From the NCBI GenBank assembly GCA_934700375.1, contig CAKUXT010000114.1:1-6502 (forward strand): a stretch of DNA of 6,502 nucleotides, given 5' to 3'. The notes beneath the pieces were generated by a model. It had not been told where the DNA came from and did no database searches. It saw only the letters and a program-made list of their open reading frames with translations. A program made the translations under genes and the position numbers. Source of the DNA: an uncultured Bacilli bacterium (lineage in GTDB: Bacteria; Bacillota_I; Bacilli_A; RFN20; CAG-288). Positions within the stretch are counted from its first letter, which is position 1; every line of letters starts with the position of its first letter. This document shows, piece after piece, positions 1 through 4,449 of this stretch.

Positions 1-2
1 GG

Positions 3-56
3 ATCCGAAAATCGCCTTCCGAGGCGGGAATCGGGGCTGAAAACCGATTTTTGGGT
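3..56 (+). other. Foldable GC-richer segment, possible terminator or end of an upstream transcript
   Basis: This stretch is visibly richer in G and C than what follows. It contains competing inverted repeats. Positions 3-14 can pair with 45-56 (12 pairs, two of them G-U). Positions 13-17 and 22-26 (CGCCT/AGGCG) form a small hairpin with a four-base loop. Positions 29-34 (AATCGG) pair with 44-49 (CCGATT) and are followed by a short T run to 52. The last hairpin could be a Rho-independent terminator for a gene lying before the window. Frames 2 and 3 are open from the window edge only to stops at 38-40 and 69-71, and frame 1 to 109-111, so a coding tail cannot be excluded. I recognise no known RNA family. 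Confidence 0.3.
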
Positions 57-68
57 ATGCGTAATCAC

Positions 69-82
69 TAAAAACGATAACA
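69..82 (+). promoter_or_regulatory. cre-like (CcpA/LacI-family) operator upstream of the first surface gene
   Basis: The 14-mer TAAAAACGATAACA fits the catabolite responsive element consensus TGWAANCGNTNWCA at 10 of its 11 specified positions; only the second base differs. It ends five bases before the proposed -35 box. Its centre lies about 48 bases upstream of the expected transcription start, a position where CcpA sites can activate or repress in other Firmicutes. A local LacI-family sugar regulator could equally use it. The assignment rests on sequence match alone. Confidence 0.4.
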
Positions 83-87
83 ATATT

Positions 88-117
88 TTGCATTGGCTAT
101 CTGATTACTGATATAAT
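88..117 (+). promoter_or_regulatory. Sigma-A-type promoter of the first surface gene, with extended -10
   Basis: A perfect -10 box TATAAT lies at 112-117, preceded by TG at 109-110, giving an extended -10. The best -35 candidate is TTGCAT at 88-93 with an 18-base spacer; it keeps the TTG but is otherwise weak. Transcription would start near 124, leaving a leader of about 17 bases before the ATG at 141. The block TGnTATAATTTGG recurs in front of the second surface gene. Confidence 0.65.
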
Positions 118-140
118 TTGGAAAACACAAGGGGACAAAT

Positions 141-1214
141 ATGATCAGAACAAGAAAAATATTGATGATTGCTTTTCTTACATTCTTTGCATCGATGAGT
201 TTTATGAGCAAAGACAAAACGGATTCTTTTGCTAGGATTGAAAAGAAACAGGCCTTAGATACAAATGAACTGTATCTATTCAAAGAAGGAAAGTGGCATA
301 GCTCATTAGGTGCAGTCTCCTATCATGGGACAAGCAAATTCATACCGTATTCTGAATTTTGGCAGGCGGGTGGAAACATGCATGACAATGTCACATTTGC
401 TAATGCCTTCAACATGAATGAATGGACGACCATCCATGTCAAAATGGAACAGGAGACATACAGCGGACAATTCGGTATGTTCGCTTATAGTTCAATCGGT
501 TGCTATGATGGCTGCGCTAAACCATTCACAGATGACAATGGCTCTTTTGTAGCAAAGATAGAAGACTATAAAGGACAGGCGACACAGACCTGTTCCTATT
601 GGAAGAGCGAACACAGCAATAAAGCAGATCACACATTGGATTTAGGTAATATCTCTGGCTTTTATTTCGGCGGATCTGAGGGGAAGTATAAGGTATCTGA
701 AATCAAGGTGTGCGGCAAAATCGGTACAGAAGAACCAGAAGTCGAATATCATGCGACAATCGTATCGGAACATGGAACAGTCACACTGTCTTGTGATTCC
801 TTTAAGGCCGGTGATTCTGTCAGTGTTCAGATAACACCAGAGGAAGGATATGAGGTCGATACGATCGAAGTGAAAGACAGTCAAGGCAATCTGATTGAAG
901 TCAAAGACAATCAGTTTGTAGCTGTTGAATCGGATGTCACTGTTACAGTCACCTATAAGAAAACAGCAGATGACAAGAAACCGGAAGAAGATAAGACAAG
1001 CGAAAACAGACCGAGTACAGATAAGACGACAGAAGAAAACAATACAACTACAGATAAAGAAGATAAGACTACAAATAAAGGTGATAAGACTACAGAGGAA
1101 AACAATACGACAAAGAAGGGATGTTCTGGAAGTATCATCGCTGCATCCAGTCTTATTTCTGTATTTGCTCTTACCTCAATTGGCTTTGTCTTAAAGAAGA
1201 AAAAACAGGATTGA
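141..1214 (+). CDS. Secreted, C-terminally anchored surface protein with InlB-type repeat (357 aa)
   Basis: A surface-exposed protein of unknown binding partner. The ATG at 141 has AAGGGG at 129-134 as ribosome binding site. Residues 1-22 form a signal peptide (RTRK, then a hydrophobic core IAFLTFFASMSF); the cleavage site is unclear, possibly near residue 31. Residues 43-195 form a domain of probable beta-sandwich type, starting ELYLFK and ending KVCGKIG, with Cys 121, 125, 151 and 191. Residues 203-273 match the divergent InlB B-repeat/Flg_new_2 type (EHGTVTLS, AGDSV, EEGYEVDTIEVKD, VTVTVTYK). Residues 275-324 are a Thr/Lys/Glu/Asn-rich linker in which DKTTEENNTT occurs twice. The tail has KKGCSGS at 325-331, a hydrophobic stretch to about 351, then KKKKQD. 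There is no LPXTG, so a conventional sortase A substrate is unlikely. It is paralogous to the next gene. The fold and role of the N-terminal domain are not recognised. Confidence 0.85.
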   Translation: MIRTRKILMIAFLTFFASMSFMSKDKTDSFARIEKKQALDTNELYLFKEGKWHSSLGAVSYHGTSKFIPYSEFWQAGGNMHDNVTFANAFNMNEWTTIHVKMEQETYSGQFGMFAYSSIGCYDGCAKPFTDDNGSFVAKIEDYKGQATQTCSYWKSEHSNKADHTLDLGNISGFYFGGSEGKYKVSEIKVCGKIGTEEPEVEYHATIVSEHGTVTLSCDSFKAGDSVSVQITPEEGYEVDTIEVKDSQGNLIEVKDNQFVAVESDVTVTVTYKKTADDKKPEEDKTSENRPSTDKTTEENNTTTDKEDKTTNKGDKTTEENNTTKKGCSGSIIAASSLISVFALTSIGFVLKKKKQD

Positions 1215-1236
1215 TCGTTCTTTGATGCAACATGAT

Positions 1237-1273
1237 GCAACCTCTTTTTTCATCTGATAAAGGGGTTGCTTTT
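1237..1273 (+). terminator. Rho-independent terminator after the first surface gene
   Basis: GCAACCTCTTT (1237-1247) pairs with AAAGGGGTTGC (1259-1269), an 11-bp stem with one U-G pair and an 11-base loop, followed by TTTTCT. It begins 22 bases after the TGA stop at 1212-1214. Just before it, TGATGCAAC occurs twice in a 10-base period (1223-1231 and 1233-1241), so the right arm could also pair with the first GCAAC. The strong hairpin suggests that the first gene is transcribed alone. Confidence 0.75.
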
Positions 1274-1275
1274 CT

Positions 1276-1465
1276 ATTGAATCAAGAATCATCTCATAGA
1301 GATGATTGATGAATCGAAAGAAAGCGATACCGAATCAAGAGAAGACACCTTCTCTATTTTTGCGTTGATATTTTCATACAAAGGGCAAATATCTATGAAA
1401 ACATGCTTGACATGTGTCATATATGAAAATAATTTTCGTGAAAACATAAAATCAATAAAAAAATA
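1276..1465. other. Intergenic region with hairpins, no convincing gene
   Basis: Between the first gene's terminator and the second gene's promoter lie about 190 AT-rich bases. They hold a perfect 9-bp inverted repeat with a three-base loop (AATCATCTC at 1287-1295, GAGATGATT at 1299-1307) and a 7-bp hairpin (AGAGAAG at 1338-1344, CTTCTCT at 1349-1355) followed by ATTTTTG, which resembles a weak terminator. A TTGACA at 1407-1412 has AATAAT 15 bases later, a poor second promoter. The only forward reading frame of note, 1302-1493, starts inside the first hairpin and runs into the promoter, so it is not called. Confidence 0.45.
1395..1420. repeat. Imperfect dyad, possible regulator site
   Basis: ACATG at 1401-1405 and CATGT at 1411-1415 form an inverted repeat around CTTGA. 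It extends imperfectly on both sides: ATGAAAACATG on the left, and CATGTGTCAT on the right, whose complement reads ATGACACATG. A second TGAAAACAT occurs directly repeated at 1439-1447, 43 bases (about four helical turns) from the copy at 1396-1404. The dyad is centred about 93 bases upstream of the expected transcription start of the large surface gene. An activator or repressor site is possible, but no family can be named. Confidence 0.3.
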
Positions 1466-1494
1466 TTGCAAGCGCTTTTATTTGTTGCTATAAT
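1466..1494 (+). promoter_or_regulatory. Sigma-A-type promoter of the large surface gene
   Basis: The -35 box TTGCAA (1466-1471) and a perfect -10 box TATAAT (1489-1494) are separated by exactly 17 bases. TG at 1486-1487 gives an extended -10. Transcription would start near 1501, so the leader is only about 19 bases, just long enough to carry AGGAGGG at 1506-1512. Such a short leader leaves no room for a riboswitch, so control must be mainly at initiation. Confidence 0.8.
1467..1480 (+). promoter_or_regulatory. LacI/CcpA-type operator overlapping the -35 box and spacer
   Basis: TGCAAGCGCTTTTA matches the cre consensus TGWAANCGNTNWCA at 9 of 11 specified positions and contains the perfect palindrome AAGCGCTT (1470-1477) with the central CG typical of LacI-family operators. 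It covers most of the -35 box and the first half of the spacer, so a bound protein would block RNA polymerase. Repression by CcpA when a preferred sugar is present, or by a local LacI-family repressor, is the likely outcome. Which protein binds cannot be told from the sequence. Confidence 0.55.
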
Positions 1495-1519
1495 TTGGTC
1501 AAATTAGGAGGGCTTTTCT

Positions 1520-4384
1520 ATGTATAAGGCCAAACACGTTCTGACTATCGCATTCCTTACATTCTGCGCTACGATGAGTATGACGGGAAGAAATAATACT
1601 AATAGTTTAGTCGGTGCCGAGAAGAAGTTCGCCGCTGCAAGTGATGAACTTTATCTGTTCAAAGACGGCGAATGGGACGCCTCACTTGGTACTGTTACTT
1701 ACAATAGTACATCTAAATATGATGAAGCGACAAAGGCCTGGGTTGCAGGCGGATACAATATTGGAAACAATGTTCAGTTCGCTACTCCTTTCAACTTCGG
1801 AGCATGGGAAAAGGTCTCCTTCACTCTTGCTGAAAAAGGCGGATGGATGGGTGTCGGCATGATGTCAAAGAGCACTGCCGGATGTTTTGATGGATATCGT
1901 ACTGAATTCAAGGATAACACCGGAACCTTCGAGCTCAAGACAGCTGATTATAAGGATAAAGCGACAACAAGCTGCACTTGGTGGAAGGCTGAACACTCCT
2001 CAAGCAATGATGGTTCCTTCGTATTGGATGTCAATAATGTTTATGGCCTTTATTTATGGGGAGCCTCTTATAGCGTCAAAGAAATCAAAGTCTCCGGCAA
2101 GATCGGAGAAGCAGGCGGAGAGACAAAACCGGATACAGAGCTGAAAGATGACGTTCTTCTTTCCAGCCCTGCATATTCTGCTTCCACTTTCGATGAAGGA
2201 AAGAAAGTCGCAAAACTTGTATATGGTGCAACAGAGGTAGAAAGCAGCAATTATTATGTCGTTGCTGATGGTGGAACATGCAATGCAGAATCCCTCTCTG
2301 TCAAGGAAGTTGAAGGAAAGAATGTCATTCATGCAACAGGTGCCAGCAATATCCGTTTTGATTATGCAAAGGGATATGATCTTACTTCTGCAGGTCTCGA
2401 TCAGGGCAAACTGAAATTTGATGCAAAGTTCACAGTCAAAGAAGGACAGAAGATCAAATTGAGATTGTTCGATGGTTCCGGCCAATGGGGAGAAAGATGG
2501 GCTTCTGAAACCGAACTTACCTTAGTTGGAAATAACGGCGAATGGAATACCTATGAAATCGACTTCTCTGCTTTAAGCAAGATTGCAACAATTTCCAGCT
2601 GGGCCAATCGCGATAAAAAGCTCCTTCAGTTGGATAAGATCAATGGTATCGGATTCAACAGCGGTGAAGCTTTCGATATGGAGATCAACAATATCCATTT
2701 CGAACATAAGAACAACGGCAAAGCCATTAAGAGCCTCACTGTCAATACGACAAAGAAAGAATACCTTATGGGCGAAGCATTCGATATGTCCACAGTCATA
2801 GTCGATGCCACTTATGAAGATGACAGAGTCGTCAAGAACATCTCCAGTTATACTTTCAAGGCTCCTGCAGCTTTGACTGAAGAAGACAAGACTGTCACTT
2901 ACACAGTCAGTTACAACGATGTCAAAGCCACCGGAACCTTAGAGCTCAACATCAAAAAGGCTACCGGTATTGAAATTGCAACCATGCCGAGTAAGACCAC
3001 CTTCAAGGAAGGTGAAACAATCGATCTCACTGGCATGAAGGTCAATGCCTTATACGGCGAAGTCAAGGTCGAAAATGTAGCATATACAATCGATCAGACA
3101 GTCGCATATGTCGGTTTGACCAAGGTTGTCATCAGCTATGCCGGAAGCACAGTTGATCTTCCTATCACTGTCACAGCCTATGAAAAGAATTTCGCTATGT
3201 TCAACACCTCCTACACTGCAAAAGGCGAAGAAGGTCCTGTCTTTAAGGACGGTTATTATGCAAGCAACGGAAGTCTTGTCTCTGAAGGCGAGAATGTATA
3301 CTACAAGCATGAAGACACTACCGGATGGAAATCTTCGCGTTTCAATTTCTCCGATGGTGCAAACCTCAATCTTCAGGCTGTTGCAGTAGAATCTCTCGAT
3401 GCTAAGATCTTCGTCAGATACAAAGCGACTGAAGGAGATAAGATTTCCCTTGGCTTGATGAACAGAGTCGAAGGATCCACTTGGGATAATGCCTATACCA
3501 CAGCTTCCGCCAACATTGTCAAAGACGGTGAATGGCATATTGCTACCTTCCTGTTATCTGACTTCGATAAGAATTACGAAGCACATCTAGACAATACTAC
3601 CGATCTTCCGACTAAACCCTTGAACTTCAAAGAAATCAACGGTTGGCTCTTGATCGGAATGGCCACTATGCAAATCAGCGACATCTCCGTCAAATGGGAT
3701 GGCGACCTCAGAGGCGACTTCGATGATAAGGCTGCTCCTAAGCTTACCTATACCGGAGAGAGAACCTTCAACCTGAAGGAAGGCGATGCGGCTCCTGAAA
3801 TCAGTGCTACCGCTTATGACATCATCGATGGTGATGTCGAAGTCGAAAAGATCTGGAGTGAAGGAAGCGTTGATGAGAATGGAAAGATGCTCCCTGGCGA
3901 TCATACTCTCATCTTAAGAGCTACCGATAAATCCGGCAACGCTACAAATGATGCAGACTATACCATCACTGTCCATGTTGAAGCGAAGTCTTATACAGCA
4001 ACAACATCTGCTGAACACGGAACAGTCACCTTATCCTCTACTACTTATAAGGCAGGTGATGTCGTTACAATCACTGCTGCTGCCGATGAAGGTTATGAAC
4101 TTGATACTCTTACAGTCAAGGATGCAGAAGGCAATGCCATCGAAGTGAAGGATAACAAGTTTACTGCTCCTGCTTCCAATGTCACAGTCACAGCCACATT
4201 CAAGGCAAAGGAAGTCAAGCCGAATCCTGATAAGACAACAGAAGCCAAGCCTGGTACATCTGATAATGAAGCTCCTAGCAAGAAAGGATGCGGCGGAAGT
4301 GTCATCGCTGCCTCTAGCATTATTGCTACTTTAGGCCTTGTCGGTGTCGGTCTTGTTCTGAAAAAGAAAAAGAGCAGAGAATAA
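1520..4384 (+). CDS. Large multidomain surface protein with Ig-like and carbohydrate-binding-like modules (954 aa)
   Basis: A probable surface adhesin or glycan-binding protein. The ATG has AGGAGGG at 1506-1512. Modules by residue: signal peptide 1-33 (core VLTIAFLTFCATMSM, possible cut after VGA 31-33); N-terminal domain 44-196 shared with the preceding protein, with Cys 122 and 152; a beta-sandwich region 209-400 resembling carbohydrate-binding or galactose-binding folds; two group 3 bacterial Ig-like domains, about 402-479 and 481-556; a second sandwich-like region 557-735 related to the first; a DUF5011-type Ig-like domain 738-820 (IIDGDVEV, ATDKSGNAT); an InlB/Flg_new_2 repeat 822-896 ending NVTVTATFKA; a short Pro/Lys/Thr linker; and the tail KKGCGGS (921-927), a hydrophobic stretch and KKKKSRE. 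No catalytic motif was recognised, so an enzyme is not supported. There is no LPXTG. Sandwich and Ig-like modules fit binding of extracellular polymers, but the ligand is unknown. The overlapping operator suggests sugar-dependent expression. Confidence 0.85.
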   Translation: MYKAKHVLTIAFLTFCATMSMTGRNNTNSLVGAEKKFAAASDELYLFKDGEWDASLGTVTYNSTSKYDEATKAWVAGGYNIGNNVQFATPFNFGAWEKVSFTLAEKGGWMGVGMMSKSTAGCFDGYRTEFKDNTGTFELKTADYKDKATTSCTWWKAEHSSSNDGSFVLDVNNVYGLYLWGASYSVKEIKVSGKIGEAGGETKPDTELKDDVLLSSPAYSASTFDEGKKVAKLVYGATEVESSNYYVVADGGTCNAESLSVKEVEGKNVIHATGASNIRFDYAKGYDLTSAGLDQGKLKFDAKFTVKEGQKIKLRLFDGSGQWGERWASETELTLVGNNGEWNTYEIDFSALSKIATISSWANRDKKLLQLDKINGIGFNSGEAFDMEINNIHFEHKNNGKAIKSLTVNTTKKEYLMGEAFDMSTVIVDATYEDDRVVKNISSYTFKAPAALTEEDKTVTYTVSYNDVKATGTLELNIKKATGIEIATMPSKTTFKEGETIDLTGMKVNALYGEVKVENVAYTIDQTVAYVGLTKVVISYAGSTVDLPITVTAYEKNFAMFNTSYTAKGEEGPVFKDGYYASNGSLVSEGENVYYKHEDTTGWKSSRFNFSDGANLNLQAVAVESLDAKIFVRYKATEGDKISLGLMNRVEGSTWDNAYTTASANIVKDGEWHIATFLLSDFDKNYEAHLDNTTDLPTKPLNFKEINGWLLIGMATMQISDISVKWDGDLRGDFDDKAAPKLTYTGERTFNLKEGDAAPEISATAYDIIDGDVEVEKIWSEGSVDENGKMLPGDHTLILRATDKSGNATNDADYTITVHVEAKSYTATTSAEHGTVTLSSTTYKAGDVVTITAAADEGYELDTLTVKDAEGNAIEVKDNKFTAPASNVTVTATFKAKEVKPNPDKTTEAKPGTSDNEAPSKKGCGGSVIAASSIIATLGLVGVGLVLKKKKSRE

Positions 4385-4398
4385 TCCGTTATAATCAA

Positions 4399-4434
4399 TG
4401 TGGCTGGTAATTTATTATCAGCCACAATTTATTT
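4399..4434 (+). terminator. Probable Rho-independent terminator between the surface gene and the ABC ATPase gene
   Basis: TGTGGCTG (4399-4406) pairs perfectly with CAGCCACA (4419-4426). The stem can extend inward through GTAAT/ATTAT with one G-U pair. It is followed by ATTTATTT, a U-rich but interrupted tail. It lies 14 bases after the TAA at 4382-4384. Because the tail is broken by A residues, read-through into the ATPase gene is plausible. No complete promoter is visible in the 65-base gap to that gene. Confidence 0.6.
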
Positions 4435-4449
4435 AAAAAGAGATATCCC

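Noticed and set aside
1..6. GGATCC at the first base as a cloning junction
   Set aside because: It may reflect a BamHI-cut clone, but another GGATCC occurs inside the large gene near 3474 and no vector sequence is present, so nothing can be concluded.
1017..1115. Short repeats in the linker as a CRISPR or phase-variation tract
   Set aside because: The two DKTTEENNTT copies are imperfect at the DNA level, lie in frame within a coding linker, and are too few and too long-period for slipped-strand switching or CRISPR.
1113..1211. LPXTG sortase signal or lipoprotein lipobox
   Set aside because: No LPXTG or close variant precedes the hydrophobic stretch in either protein. The Cys is at the C-terminal end, after the exported domains, so it is not a lipobox.
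1212..1273. TGA read as Trp, as in mycoplasmas, which would extend the short surface protein
   Set aside because: The protein already ends naturally in KKKKQD, like its paralogue's KKKKSRE, a terminator follows immediately, and Trp is TGG throughout. The standard code fits.
1302..1493. Forward 63-codon reading frame in the intergenic region
   Set aside because: It begins inside a perfect hairpin, has no proper ribosome binding site, overlaps the promoter and operator of the large surface gene, and its product resembles nothing I recognise.
3050..3538. 162-codon reading frame on the minus strand
   Set aside because: It is antisense to the Ig-like and sandwich modules of the large surface protein, with no promoter or ribosome binding site of its own.
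4390..4395. TATAAT as -10 box of a separate ATPase promoter
   Set aside because: The upstream -35 region (about 4367-4372) is an A/G run from the Lys-rich tail, there is no TG extension, and the terminator hairpin follows at once.
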